DNA from: Variovorax paradoxus
GTDB taxonomy: Bacteria; Pseudomonadota; Gammaproteobacteria; Burkholderiales; Burkholderiaceae_C
Direction of reading: 5' to 3'
Length of the DNA stretch: 64,000 nt
NCBI RefSeq assembly: GCF_029919115.1
Contig: NZ_CP123990.1
Span: forward strand, 992,001-1,056,000
The notes beneath the pieces were generated by a model. The model did no database searches. It was not told the DNA's origin and worked only from the letters and a program-made list of their open reading frames with translations. Positions 16,594 through 25,908 of the stretch are shown piece by piece. The first letter of the stretch is position 1. Every line of letters starts with the position of its first letter. Made by a program: the position numbers and the translations under genes.

Positions 16594-17436
16594 ATGAAAA
16601 ACATCAAGGCGCTCGGGCTGCTTCTGCTGGCCCTCCTGACCGGCCTGGCGGCCGCGGTCTACGCAGCGGGCTGGGTTTCCCGACAGGGCGGAATCGCTTC
16701 CAACAAAGTGGTCGTCGCCGCCGTCGACATCGAACTGGGCAGCCGGGTCAACCCCCAGATGCTGTCGATGGTCGACTGGCCTAGCGGCTCGCTGCCGCCC
16801 GGATCGTTCACCGACGCCAAGGCGCTTGAAGATCGCGTGGTCAAGGTCGGCGTGCTGCGCGGCGAGGCTCTCCTGGAAGGCAAGCTCGCACCCGTCGGCA
16901 CCCAGGGCGGGCTCTCGGCGGTCATTGCCAGCGGCAAGCGCGCCATGACCGTGCGGGTCAACGACGTGGTCGGCGTGGCGGGTTTTGCGCTGCCCGGCAA
17001 CTACGTCGACGTGATGGTCAACGCGCAGCAGGACAAGAGCCGCGGAGAAGAGGGCCGCCAGATCAGCAAGACGGTGCTTGAAAAAGTGCTGGTGCTGGCC
17101 GTGGCGCAAGAGGCCAACCGCGACGACACCAAGCCCAAGGTCGTCAGCGCTGTCACGCTGGAGCTCTCGCTCGAAGACTCCGAAAAGCTCGACCTTGCCC
17201 GCAGCGTGGGAACCCTCTCGCTGGTGCTGCGCAACCAGATGGACAAGACCACGGTAGCCACCGCGGGCATCACCAAGGGCCAGCTGTTCGGCGAGAAGGA
17301 AATCCTGCCGATCGCCACCACCGTGGCGGAACGGCCGGCCCCGGTGCGAGTGCCGCGTTCCGCCCCTGTGGCGATGCGGCAATCCGAGTGCGTGGAAGTG
17401 ATCCAGCACGCAGCCCGCTCGCTCAACTGCTTCTGA
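16594..17436 (+). CDS. cpaB: Flp pilus assembly protein CpaB/RcpC
   Basis: 280 residues. An N-terminal membrane anchor (about 7-27) is followed by a SAF domain (VVVAAVDIELGSRVNPQML, about 39-58) and the RcpC region (KRAMTVRVNDVVGVAGFALPGNYVDVMV). It sits in the periplasm next to the secretin and is thought to help pilus passage through the outer membrane or cell wall. It lies 24 bases upstream of the secretin gene in the same operon. Confidence 0.92.
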   Translation: MKNIKALGLLLLALLTGLAAAVYAAGWVSRQGGIASNKVVVAAVDIELGSRVNPQMLSMVDWPSGSLPPGSFTDAKALEDRVVKVGVLRGEALLEGKLAPVGTQGGLSAVIASGKRAMTVRVNDVVGVAGFALPGNYVDVMVNAQQDKSRGEEGRQISKTVLEKVLVLAVAQEANRDDTKPKVVSAVTLELSLEDSEKLDLARSVGTLSLVLRNQMDKTTVATAGITKGQLFGEKEILPIATTVAERPAPVRVPRSAPVAMRQSECVEVIQHAARSLNCF

Positions 17437-17460
17437 TCACCCTGTCCGGAGGAACCACAA

Positions 17461-18972
17461 GTGCAATATCTCTCTTCTTCACCCGCCTGGCTGCTGGCGG
17501 CGCTCACGAGCCTGGCAATGCCCGGGTTTGCGGCGGAGCTCGCAGCCCCGGCTCCGACGCCTGTTGCGGCGACATCGGCGCCCGCGCCGGCCGCCGCACC
17601 CGCCATGCGCCGCTGCACGGCCATCATTCCGGACGACCAGCCCACCTACGCGGTGCTGGGCAAGTCGGTGGTCATTCCACTCAAGGCACGGGTGGCGCGC
17701 ATCGTGGTCAGCGGGCAGCCGCCGAACCGCGCACCGGCGGCGGCAGCCGCAGCTCCGGCAGGGCAGCCTGCACCGGCGGCGCCCACTGCCCAGAATGCAG
17801 GCGACGGCGTGGCCGATGTCGACGTGATGCTGCTGAGCCCCAACGATCTCTTCTTTCGCGGACGGCAGGCCGGCTCGATGAATGTGGTGCTGCAAAGCGC
17901 CGAAGGCACCTGCTACATCAAGGACGTCATTGTCACCATCGACCCGGGCGCACTTCAGTCGAAGCTGGCCGAGTTGATGCCCGAAGAGAACCGCATCCGC
18001 GTGCGCAGTGCAGAAAAATCGATCGTGCTCACCGGCGAGATCAGCGATGCCCTCAAGCTCGACGACGTGATGAGCCTGGCCATGGCCTACGGCGCCGACG
18101 GCAAGAAGGTCGTGAACCTGCTGCGCGTCACGGCGCCGCAGCAGGTCATGCTCGAAGTGAAGATTGCCGAGATCAGCAAGACGCTGCTCGACCGGCTGGG
18201 CGCACGCGTCGGCTTGAGCCGCACAGGCGGTGGCGGCCGCGACAGCTACTCGCTGATCTCCAGCTTCCTGAGCGGCGGCGGAGGCCTGATCGAGGCGCTG
18301 AGGATCGGCCGCACGTCCATCGGCATCGATGGCCAGAAGGACGATGGCCTGGTGCGCATCCTGGCGGAGCCCAACATCATGGCCATCAGCGGCCAGCAGG
18401 CGAGCTTCCTTTCGGGCGGAAAGATCTTCATTCCGGTTGCGCAGAGCGCTGCCGGCGGCGGCGGAACGAACATCACGCTGGAAGAAAAGGAGTTCGGCAT
18501 CGGGGTCAAGTTCACCCCCACCGTGCTCAACGGCGGCCGCGTCAATCTCAAGATGGTTTCCGAAGTGTCGGACCTGTCGCAGACCGGCTCGCCCTTCACC
18601 ACCGTGACCGGCGTCACCGCCGTGCTGCCTTCGCTGACGGTGCGCCGTGCCGACACCACCGTGCAGCTCAACGACGGGCAGAGCTTCGTCATCGCCGGGC
18701 TCATCAAGAGCAATGTCACCGAGTCGATCAAGCGCTACCCAGGGCTGGGCGAAGTGCCGGTGATGGGGGCGCTGTTCCGCAGCACCGAGTTCCAGAACGA
18801 CCAGACCGAACTGATGTTCGTGATCACGCCGCGCCTGGTGCGGCCGCTGGCCGAGGTGCCCCGCGTTCCGACCGACAACCACGTCGTTCCGAGCCGTGCG
18901 GAGGTGTACCTGAACGGCAGCCTCGAAAGCGCCACCCCGGCACCGGTTGCACCGGCCGGCAACACCCAATGA
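17461..18972 (+). CDS. cpaC: Outer-membrane secretin CpaC/RcpA
   Basis: 503 residues, GTG start preceded by GGAGG eight bases away. Signal peptide ends near FAAELA; the N-terminal part holds an unusual Ala/Pro-rich insertion (about 85-115) within the pilus-secretin N domain, then a BON/N-type periplasmic region (KLAELMPEENRIRVRSAEKSIVLTGE) and the C-terminal secretin barrel with LPSLTVRRADTTVQLNDGQSFVIAGL and VPVMGALFRS. It forms the ring through which the Flp pilus leaves the cell. The stop overlaps a possible upstream start of the lipoprotein gene (ATGA at 18969). Confidence 0.93.
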   Translation: MQYLSSSPAWLLAALTSLAMPGFAAELAAPAPTPVAATSAPAPAAAPAMRRCTAIIPDDQPTYAVLGKSVVIPLKARVARIVVSGQPPNRAPAAAAAAPAGQPAPAAPTAQNAGDGVADVDVMLLSPNDLFFRGRQAGSMNVVLQSAEGTCYIKDVIVTIDPGALQSKLAELMPEENRIRVRSAEKSIVLTGEISDALKLDDVMSLAMAYGADGKKVVNLLRVTAPQQVMLEVKIAEISKTLLDRLGARVGLSRTGGGGRDSYSLISSFLSGGGGLIEALRIGRTSIGIDGQKDDGLVRILAEPNIMAISGQQASFLSGGKIFIPVAQSAAGGGGTNITLEEKEFGIGVKFTPTVLNGGRVNLKMVSEVSDLSQTGSPFTTVTGVTAVLPSLTVRRADTTVQLNDGQSFVIAGLIKSNVTESIKRYPGLGEVPVMGALFRSTEFQNDQTELMFVITPRLVRPLAEVPRVPTDNHVVPSRAEVYLNGSLESATPAPVAPAGNTQ

Positions 18973-18992
18973 CCTCAGCCAGGAGCACCACC

Positions 18993-19274
18993 ATGTTCAT
19001 CAAGTCGACCACTCTCGCGCTCGCGCTGCTCCTGGGCGCCGGGTGCTCCCACGTCACGCCCAACTACGACGCGCGCTTTGGCGATGCGGTGCGCGATGCC
19101 AGGAAGAAGATGACCCTCAATCCCGATGCGGGCAAGGACGGGAATCCGATTGCCGGCATGGACGGCCGCTCGGCGGGCGAGTCGATGAAGCAGTACCACG
19201 ACTCCTACAAGACGCCGCCGCCGGCGGTGAATGTCATCAACATCGGCGGCGCCATTGGTGGCGGCGCCAAGTGA
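18993..19274 (+). CDS. Tad-locus lipoprotein (CpaD-like short form)
   Basis: 93 residues. A signal sequence ends in the lipobox LLLGAGC, so the protein is a lipoprotein, probably in the outer membrane. The mature part (FGDAVRDARKKMTLNPDAG, then MDGRSAGESMKQYHDSYKTPPP) fits the short CpaD-like lipoproteins found after the secretin in betaproteobacterial Flp operons. I use the ATG at 18993 because AGGAG lies nine bases upstream and it places the lipobox at a normal distance; an ATG at 18969 overlaps the secretin stop. It likely acts as pilotin or stabiliser of the secretin (inference). Confidence 0.8.
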   Translation: MFIKSTTLALALLLGAGCSHVTPNYDARFGDAVRDARKKMTLNPDAGKDGNPIAGMDGRSAGESMKQYHDSYKTPPPAVNVINIGGAIGGGAK

Positions 19275-19400
19275 CCCGGCTTGCATTACCAACCCCGTTC
19301 TGAAAGGAGCGCGCCACGAACTGCAACAACTCATTCTCCCAACCTGTTTAACGAACCAACGAAATCCATTCGTCTATTTGAATCTTTGAAGGAAAAACTC

Positions 19401-19610
19401 ATGAACAACGTCCTCCAGGCCATTGGCCAATACACCCGTAGCTTCCTGCGCGACGACGATGGCGCCCAAGTCATCGAGTACGCGCTGATCATCGCGGTCG
19501 TCTCGATCGCGCTGGTTGTTGCACTGAAGGGGCTTACCGCCAACGGCGGCGGCTTCTCGACCTTCATCGCAACTGTGACCAAGTGCCTCACGACAACCAC
19601 TTGCCCATAA
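19401..19610 (+). CDS. flp: Flp pilin 1
   Basis: 69 residues. A short leader ends DDDG, followed by AQVIEYALIIAVVSIALVVAL, the defining Flp motif (Gly, then Glu at +5 and Tyr at +6). The C-terminal tail has two cysteines (TKCLTTTTCP). It is a major-pilin candidate. A longer leader of 126 bases after the lipoprotein stop separates it from the upstream genes, consistent with its own promoter. Confidence 0.92.
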   Translation: MNNVLQAIGQYTRSFLRDDDGAQVIEYALIIAVVSIALVVALKGLTANGGGFSTFIATVTKCLTTTTCP

Positions 19611-19692
19611 GCAGCTCGAGGCGGAGCGGGCACAGCGTTGTCCGCTTCCGCTGTTCCCACCGTCCATTCAACACAGAAACGAGGTCATCACC

Positions 19693-19875
19693 ATGTTCAA
19701 GTCATTCCTGAAAGACGAGAGCGGCGCTCAAGTCATCGAGTACGCGCTGATCATCGCCGTCGTCTCGATCGCGCTGGTTGTTGCGCTGAAGGTGCTCACT
19801 GCCAACGGCGGCAGTTTTTCGACCTTCATCACAAACGTGGCCGACTGCCTCAAGGGAACCGGGCCCTGCGCATGA
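19693..19875 (+). CDS. flp: Flp pilin 2
   Basis: 60 residues, starting MFKSFLKDESGAQVIEYALI with the Flp cleavage site after ESG. The hydrophobic part is almost identical to pilin 1, and the tail again has two cysteines (ADCLKGTGPCA). It looks like a tandem duplicate of pilin 1 with a shortened leader. Confidence 0.92.
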   Translation: MFKSFLKDESGAQVIEYALIIAVVSIALVVALKVLTANGGSFSTFITNVADCLKGTGPCA

Positions 19876-19955
19876 ACGGACGGAGGGCGGGGGCGCTTTG
19901 TCCATCCGCCGCCCACCATCCGGTTGGCACTCAGTACAAAAGCGAGGTACTCATC

Positions 19956-20132
19956 ATGTTCAAGTCGTTCCTCCGGGATGAAAGCGGCGCCCAGGTGGTG
20001 GAGTACGCGCTGCTCATCGCGGTGATCTCGATCCTGCTGATCATCGCGCTGCAGCCACTGGCAACAGGCACCGGTTTCGGCGACCTCGTCGATCGCGTTT
20101 TCATCTGCTTCAGCGGCGCGGACTGCGACTGA
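19956..20132 (+). CDS. flp: Flp pilin 3
   Basis: 58 residues, MFKSFLRDESGAQVVEYALL, with the same leader as pilin 2 but a more diverged helix and tail (PLATGTGFGDLVDRVFICFSGADCD, two cysteines again). Third member of the tandem array; the divergence suggests a specialised or minor pilin. Confidence 0.92.
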   Translation: MFKSFLRDESGAQVVEYALLIAVISILLIIALQPLATGTGFGDLVDRVFICFSGADCD

Positions 20133-20178
20133 AGCGCCGGGCTTTTTCGAACCGCCACTACTGCACAGGAAGCCGATC

Positions 20179-21402
20179 ATGCAAGCCCACACTTCCGGCC
20201 GCCGCCAGGGCGGTGCGATGATCATCACCACTGCATTGGTCCTGCTGTTTCTCCTCGGATTCATGGGCATTGCGCTGGATTTCGGCCACCTGTTCGTCGT
20301 CAGGACAGAGTTGCAGACGGCCGTGGACAGCTGCGCCTTGGCCTCCGCACGCGAACTCGACAAGCAGGCCACGGCAATTGCACGTGCGCAGAGCGCCGGC
20401 CAGACCGCCGGCAATGCCAATCGGGTCAACATGCAATCGACCACCTGGAGCGGGCAGGGCCAGTTGATCGTCGCCGACATCACTTTTCGCGATGCTTCCT
20501 ATGCGCCTACGGTCGACCCCGCCGTAGCTGTTTATGCGCAGTGCGTGCACACGCAGCCCAACATCGTCATCTGGCTCATGAAGGCCATGGGCGCCTTCTC
20601 CGGCAATGCCGCCGCCTATCCTGCGACAGGCAGTGTCCTGGCCAGCGCAGTGGCCACACGCGCCAGTGCACAAACCACTTGCCCGATCCCCGTCGCACTC
20701 AAGCCGAAGGCGGGAGGCGTCGCGCCCAACTATGGGCTCAACGTCGGCGACTGGGTCAAGCTGATCCAGGCGCAGAACGCATCGGCCGGCGGCGAGATCG
20801 GCTGGGCCAATCTCGACGGCAGCAACAGCGCCTCGGAGACCGAATCCGAGCTGAACAATCACTGCGGAACGAAGGTGGGCGACACACTCGGTACCCCCGG
20901 TGTGCAAACCTCGGTCGTCGATGTCTGGAACCAACGCTTCGGCATCTACAAGAACACCGGCGATCCGAGCGTGCAGCGGCCCGACTACACGGGCTATGCC
21001 TATACCGCGCTCACCTGGCCCGCGCAGTCCAACGCCTTTGGCGACTTCGTGGCCAAGCGCGCGGCCTTCGCATCCTGTGCCGCCACCGGCAAGGTGAAGG
21101 ATTGCGAAGACCTCACTGGGCTTTCGCTCAACAGCTTCCAGAAGCTGGCTGCATCCGGCAACGTTGCCGGAGGCCACAAGCAGTATGGGCTGGACAGGCG
21201 CATCGTCACGGTGCCGGTAATCGACGGCGGCGGCCGCGTGATCGACTACGCCTGCATGCTGATGCTGCAGCCGCTGAGCATTCCCATGAGCGACACATGG
21301 CTGGAGTTCCGCGGCAACGCCGGCGCGGCCGGCAGCCCCTGCACAACGAGCGGGCTCGCCGGTGGCACGGCAGGGCCCCTGGTACCCGTTCTGGTGAGGT
21401 GA
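20179..21402 (+). CDS. tadG: TadG-like pseudopilin/pilus assembly protein
   Basis: 407 residues. A pseudopilin-type N-terminus (RRQGGAMIITTALVLLFLLGFMGIALDFGHLF) is followed by the TadG/TadE-like VVRTELQTAVDSCALASARELD segment and a long, cysteine-containing periplasmic domain of about 340 residues with no family I can name. Glu at +5 is absent from the hydrophobic N-terminus, as is usual in TadG. The stop shares a base with the next start (TGATG), so it is coupled to tadE. Confidence 0.85.
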   Translation: MQAHTSGRRQGGAMIITTALVLLFLLGFMGIALDFGHLFVVRTELQTAVDSCALASARELDKQATAIARAQSAGQTAGNANRVNMQSTTWSGQGQLIVADITFRDASYAPTVDPAVAVYAQCVHTQPNIVIWLMKAMGAFSGNAAAYPATGSVLASAVATRASAQTTCPIPVALKPKAGGVAPNYGLNVGDWVKLIQAQNASAGGEIGWANLDGSNSASETESELNNHCGTKVGDTLGTPGVQTSVVDVWNQRFGIYKNTGDPSVQRPDYTGYAYTALTWPAQSNAFGDFVAKRAAFASCAATGKVKDCEDLTGLSLNSFQKLAASGNVAGGHKQYGLDRRIVTVPVIDGGGRVIDYACMLMLQPLSIPMSDTWLEFRGNAGAAGSPCTTSGLAGGTAGPLVPVLVR

Positions 21403-21869
21403 TGCGAATGAAAAGAACTTCGAACCACAGTCAGCGCGGCGCCGCGCTGATCGAGTTGGCACTCATCACGCCGCTCCTGCTGCTGCTCACCTTCATCACG
21501 ACCGAGTTCGGCCGGGCAATGTACGAGTACAACCTGGTCGTCAAGTCGACACGCGACGCGGTTCGCTACCTGTCGGTCCAGACGCCGGGCACGCACATCA
21601 CCGAGGCGCGCAACCTGATGGTGTACGGCAACACTGCCGGCACCGGCACACCGCTTGCGCGCGGCCTCAGCCTTTCGAACGTGCCCGTGGGCACCTGCTG
21701 CACCTGGCAGCCAGCGGGCGCCAACCCGCTCATCACCACGGTGACTGTGCGCATCAGCAGCTACACCTTTCATTCGCTCTTTCCGTCGGTGTTGGGGGTG
21801 GTGTTTGCCGATGCGAACGGCAACATCGTCTTCAGCGACATCACCGCCACCATGAGGGCTCCATCATGA
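21402..21869 (+). CDS. tadE: TadE-family pseudopilin, first copy
   Basis: 155 residues with a pilin-like N-terminus: RG-AALIELALITPLLLLLTFI (Glu at +5) and the TadE pattern EFGRAMYEYNLVVKSTRDAVRYLS. TadE is processed by the prepilin peptidase and needed for pilus assembly. It overlaps both neighbours by one and four bases. Confidence 0.9.
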   Translation: MRMKRTSNHSQRGAALIELALITPLLLLLTFITTEFGRAMYEYNLVVKSTRDAVRYLSVQTPGTHITEARNLMVYGNTAGTGTPLARGLSLSNVPVGTCCTWQPAGANPLITTVTVRISSYTFHSLFPSVLGVVFADANGNIVFSDITATMRAPS

Positions 21870-22294
21870 GACACCGCACATCCGGGGCGACCACCGTGGA
21901 GTTTGCGCTGGGACTGCTCATATTTCTCATGCTGCTGCTGGGCATCGTGGACTTTTCGCGCATGCTGTTCACGTGGAGCATGGCCAGCGAGGCCACGCGT
22001 GCCGGCGCGCGCTACGCGGTGGTGTGCGACGACACCGCCCAGCAGGCGCTGGTGCTGGCCCGCATGCAGGCCTTGCTGCCGCAGATCACTGCGGTGAGCG
22101 TGGCCTGGACGCCCGCGAGCTGCACGGCCGCCACGTGTGAAGGCGTCACGGTGGGCATTACCGGGCTCAACTACCAATGGATCTCGCCCATCGTAGGAGC
22201 GACTGCGCCCCTGATTCCCATGCCGAGTTTTTCGACCTTCCTGCCGCGCGAAGTCATGCGCAAGGACCCCCACAGCCCGACCATCTGCTCGTAG
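21866..22294 (+). CDS. TadE/TadF-family pseudopilin, second copy
   Basis: 142 residues with SG-ATTVEFALGLLIFLMLLLG (Glu at +5) and DFSRMLFTWSMASEATRAGARYAVV, the TadE domain core. Position after tadE and before cpaE is that of tadF, but the sequence is TadE-type. The mature part contains four cysteines (CDD, CTAATC and a C-terminal ICS). Confidence 0.87.
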   Translation: MRHRTSGATTVEFALGLLIFLMLLLGIVDFSRMLFTWSMASEATRAGARYAVVCDDTAQQALVLARMQALLPQITAVSVAWTPASCTAATCEGVTVGITGLNYQWISPIVGATAPLIPMPSFSTFLPREVMRKDPHSPTICS

Positions 22295-22313
22295 TGACGA
22301 AACGGAACCCGCC

Positions 22314-23465
22314 ATGAAGATCTCCATCATCTCCCCCAACCCCGGCCATCTGCAGGACATGCGCAAGGTGCTCGAGGCCCGCTCACATGTGGTCTCGTCG
22401 TTCGAAGGCGGAAAGAGCCGGATGCAATGGGTGGTCGAGCGATCGGCGCCCGAGCTGCTGCTGGTGGACGGCATGTGCTGCGACCCCCAGGAGATTGCGA
22501 TGGTGGAGCAGCTCACGATGCGCCATCCCGCGATTGCGGTGGTGCTGCTGTGCGCCATGCAGACGCCCGAGTTCCTGATCCTTGCCATGCGCTCGGGGGT
22601 GCGCGAAGTGCTGCCTTCGCCGCCGGAGCCGGCGGCCCTCGAGGCGGCGGTGGAACGCATTGCGCTCAAGATGGCCGGCACGCAGGCGCGCGAGCCCGGC
22701 CAGGTGGTTGCCTTCATACCGTGCAAGGGCGGCAGCGGCGCCACCTTTCTTGCGACCAACATCGGGCATCAGCTCTCCATGCGCCGTTCGGTGCTGCTGA
22801 TCGACCTGAACCTGCAATTCGGCGATGCGCTGTCGTATGTGTGCGACCTGCGGCCTACCTCCACGGTGGCCGACGTGGCGCGGGACATCGGCCGGCTCGA
22901 TGCTTCATTGCTTGCTGCAAGCACGGTAAAGGTGGCACCGGGCTTCAGCATTCTTGCCGCTCCTGAAGACCTTTCGCGCGCCCTGGAAGTCAAGGCCGAG
23001 CACATCGATGCGATCCTGCAGGTGGCGGTGGCGCAATACGACTTCGTGCTGTTCGACCTGGGCCTGCGCATCGATCCGCTCGCCATCCGTGTGATGGACC
23101 GCGCGGACCGCATCTTTCCGGTGCTCCAGCCCAGCTTGCCCCACATCCGCAACGTGACGCGGCTCATGCAGATGTTCAAGTCGCTCGGCTACGCGGCCGG
23201 CAAGGTCGAGCTGCTGGTCAACCGCAGCGCCGGCGGCACGGAAATCGGCTTGTCCGACATGCGCCGTTCGCTCGGCGGTGCCACGCTGGTCAGCGTGCCC
23301 GACGGCGGCAAGGACGTGGATGCCTCGATCAACCGCGGCGTGCCGCTGGCGGAGATGGCGCGGGGCAGCGCACTCTGCAAGCGGCTGGTGGAAGTCGCCC
23401 ACACGCTCAGTCCACGCCAGAAGGAAGCACCTGGCTTCATCGGCCGGCTCTTCCGCCGAGCCTGA
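22314..23465 (+). CDS. cpaE: Pilus localisation ATPase-like protein CpaE/TadZ
   Basis: 383 residues: an N-terminal receiver-like domain (about 1-120, without a clear phospho-acceptor pattern beyond LLLVDG) and a C-terminal MinD/ParA-type domain with deviant Walker A CKGGSGATFLATNIG (about 140) and VLLIDLNLQFGDAL. It places the Tad machine at a cell site, often a pole. In ParA-type walkers the signature Lys is at KGG; here the usual GKT Lys is replaced (GAT), as is common for TadZ. Confidence 0.9.
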   Translation: MKISIISPNPGHLQDMRKVLEARSHVVSSFEGGKSRMQWVVERSAPELLLVDGMCCDPQEIAMVEQLTMRHPAIAVVLLCAMQTPEFLILAMRSGVREVLPSPPEPAALEAAVERIALKMAGTQAREPGQVVAFIPCKGGSGATFLATNIGHQLSMRRSVLLIDLNLQFGDALSYVCDLRPTSTVADVARDIGRLDASLLAASTVKVAPGFSILAAPEDLSRALEVKAEHIDAILQVAVAQYDFVLFDLGLRIDPLAIRVMDRADRIFPVLQPSLPHIRNVTRLMQMFKSLGYAAGKVELLVNRSAGGTEIGLSDMRRSLGGATLVSVPDGGKDVDASINRGVPLAEMARGSALCKRLVEVAHTLSPRQKEAPGFIGRLFRRA

Positions 23466-23519
23466 CCCCCGCACTGCGCCCTGACGAATCTTCTTTCTCC
23501 AACAGCAAGGCAGGTCCAC

Positions 23520-24893
23520 ATGTCATTCAGAGAACAGCTCAACGCGATCGAAGCCGAGCCGGTCGCGCGCCCCACGGCGCTTCCCGTGGCCGATGCAGCG
23601 CTTTCTTCCTTTGCCTCGGACGCCTACAAGCTCCTGAAAGAGCGCATGCACCTGAAGCTGCTGGACAGGTTTGACCTGGCGGTGCTCGAGACCCTGAAGC
23701 CCGAGGTGCTGCGCCAGGAAATCTCCACGATGGTCGCGCGGCTGCTGCAGGAAGAGCCCGAGGCGCTGAACGACATCGAGCGGCGCACGCTGATACGCGA
23801 CATCCAGCACGAGATGCTCGGCTTCGGCCCCATCGAGCTGTTGATGGCGGACCCTACGGTGTCGGACATCCTGGTCAACTCGCATGACCAGATCTATGTC
23901 GAGCGCAAGGGCCGGCTGGAGCTGACGGACGTGAGCTTCACCGACGAGAAGCATCTGCTGCGCATCATCGACAAGATCGTCTCGCTGGTGGGGCGGCGCA
24001 TCGACGAATCCAGCCCCATGGTCGATGCCCGGCTTCCGGACGGATCGCGCGTCAATGCGGTGGTGGCGCCGGTGGCGCTGGACGGCCCGATGATGTCGAT
24101 TCGGCGCTTCGCAAAGATTCCGCTGAAGATGGAAAACCTGGTGGAAGACCTCAAGACGCTCACGCCGCAAATGGGGCTGATGCTCGAAGGGCTGGCCAGC
24201 GCAAAGATCAACATGCTGATCTCCGGCGGCACCGGCGCCGGCAAGACGACGCTGCTTAACATTCTCTCGGGCTTCATTCCGGCCACCGAACGCATCATCA
24301 CCATCGAGGACGCGGCCGAGCTCCAGTTGCAGCAGCCGCACGTCGCCCGCATGGAGACCCGGCCGATGAACATCGAGGGCAAGGGCGAGATCACGCAGCG
24401 CGCGCTGGTGCGCAACGCGCTGCGCATGCGGCCCGACCGTATCGTGATCGGCGAAGTGCGCGGCGCAGAGGCCGTCGACATGCTGCAGGCCATGAACACA
24501 GGCCACGAGGGTTCGCTGACCACCATCCACGCCAACAGCCCGCGCGATGCGCTGGCACGGCTGGAGAACATGATCAGCATGGCCAACCTGAACCTTCCTC
24601 ATCACTCGGTGCGCCAGCAGATCGCATCGGCCATCACTGTCGTGATCCAGGTTCTTCGCATGGTGGACGGCCGGCGCAAGGTCACCAGCATCCAGGAGAT
24701 CACCGGCATGGAAGGCGAGGTGGTCACCATGCAAGAGATCTTCGCTTTCCGCCAGACGGGCATGGGACCCGACGGCCGGGTGCGCGGGTACTTCCACGCC
24801 ACGGGCGTCAGGCCGAAATTCGTCGAGCGCCTGCACTCCTTCGGCGTGGTGCTGCCCGACACCATGTTCGATCCCGACAAGCACTACGAATAA
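23520..24893 (+). CDS. cpaF: Pilus secretion ATPase CpaF/TadA
   Basis: 457 residues of the secretion ATPase family (VirB11/GspE type). It has Walker [14 protein letters not shown] (about 235), the Asp box region [11 protein letters not shown], Walker [17 protein letters not shown] and the His box [11 protein letters not shown]. It powers both extension and retraction in Tad systems, as no separate retraction ATPase is present. The ATG at 23520 is 54 bases after cpaE. Confidence 0.95.
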   Translation: MSFREQLNAIEAEPVARPTALPVADAALSSFASDAYKLLKERMHLKLLDRFDLAVLETLKPEVLRQEISTMVARLLQEEPEALNDIERRTLIRDIQHEMLGFGPIELLMADPTVSDILVNSHDQIYVERKGRLELTDVSFTDEKHLLRIIDKIVSLVGRRIDESSPMVDARLPDGSRVNAVVAPVALDGPMMSIRRFAKIPLKMENLVEDLKTLTPQMGLMLEGLASAKINMLISGGTGAGKTTLLNILSGFIPATERIITIEDAAELQLQQPHVARMETRPMNIEGKGEITQRALVRNALRMRPDRIVIGEVRGAEAVDMLQAMNTGHEGSLTTIHANSPRDALARLENMISMANLNLPHHSVRQQIASAITVVIQVLRMVDGRRKVTSIQEITGMEGEVVTMQEIFAFRQTGMGPDGRVRGYFHATGVRPKFVERLHSFGVVLPDTMFDPDKHYE

Positions 24894-24903
24894 GGAGGCC
24901 GTC

Positions 24904-25896
24904 ATGTTCCAGAACCTTGTTGGCGACACGCTCATTACCCTGTCCGTGCTGGTCTTCGTGACGGTGCTGCTGGTGATCGAAGGGCTCTACATGCTCTGGC
25001 GCGCGTACCGCGGGCCCGAGGCGCAGAAAATCGGCAAGCGGCTGCAGGCGCTTTCGGCAGCCACCGACCGCATTGCGCAGGCGCGGCTTGTGAAGGACCG
25101 AGTGCTCAGCGAGGCGCCGTGGATGCAGCGCGTTCTGCTCAAGCTCCCGCGAGCCCACAGGCTGGACCGCTTCATTCTCCAGGCCGGGATGGAGTGGACG
25201 GTGTCCCACGTGCTGCTCGCATGCCTCGTGTCCGGCATGGTTGTTTTCATGGCGATGGTGTCGCTCGCAAACCAGCCCGCCTGGATTGCCCTGCTGGTGG
25301 GTGCTGTCGGTGCGGCCGTGCCGCTGCTCTATCTGAATTACCGGCGAAGCCGCCGCCTGGCGCACCTCGAGCGGCAATTGCCGGACGCGCTGGACCTGGT
25401 GACGCGCGCACTGCGCGCGGGCCATTCGTTCGCGAGCAGCGTGCAGATGATCGGCGAGGAAATGTCCGAGCCAATTGCGGGCGAGTTCCGCATGGTGGCC
25501 GACGAAGTCGGCTTCGGCGTCTCGCTGCAGCAGGCGCTCACCAACATGAGCGAACGCGTGCCGCTCACTGACCTGCGCTACTTCGTGGTGTCGGTGCTGA
25601 TCCAGCGCGACTCCGGCGGCAACCTGACCGAGGTGCTCGGAAACCTGAGCAGGCTCATTCGCGACCGGCTCAAGCTGCTGGCGCGGGTGCGGGTGCTGTC
25701 TGCGGAAGGGCGTCTCTCGGCCTGGATTCTCGGCCTCATGCCTCTTGCGCTGGTGGCGCTCCTGAATGCCTTCAATCCGGAGTTCATGTCGCCGCTGTGG
25801 ACCGATCCGATCGGCATCACGGCCCTCAAGTACATGCTGGCCCTGATGGTGGTTGGCGTGCTGATCCTGCGCAAGATCGTGAAGATCCGTGTCTGA
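24904..25896 (+). CDS. tadB: Tad inner-membrane platform protein TadB
   Basis: 330 residues with a membrane segment near the N-terminus, a central pair (about 99-145), the GspF/TadB cytoplasmic domain (LPDALDLVTRALRAGHSFASSVQMIGEEM) and C-terminal membrane segments. It forms the inner-membrane platform with TadC. It is 10 bases after cpaF. Confidence 0.93.
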   Translation: MFQNLVGDTLITLSVLVFVTVLLVIEGLYMLWRAYRGPEAQKIGKRLQALSAATDRIAQARLVKDRVLSEAPWMQRVLLKLPRAHRLDRFILQAGMEWTVSHVLLACLVSGMVVFMAMVSLANQPAWIALLVGAVGAAVPLLYLNYRRSRRLAHLERQLPDALDLVTRALRAGHSFASSVQMIGEEMSEPIAGEFRMVADEVGFGVSLQQALTNMSERVPLTDLRYFVVSVLIQRDSGGNLTEVLGNLSRLIRDRLKLLARVRVLSAEGRLSAWILGLMPLALVALLNAFNPEFMSPLWTDPIGITALKYMLALMVVGVLILRKIVKIRV

Positions 25897-25908
25897 AGGA
25901 GAAATGCC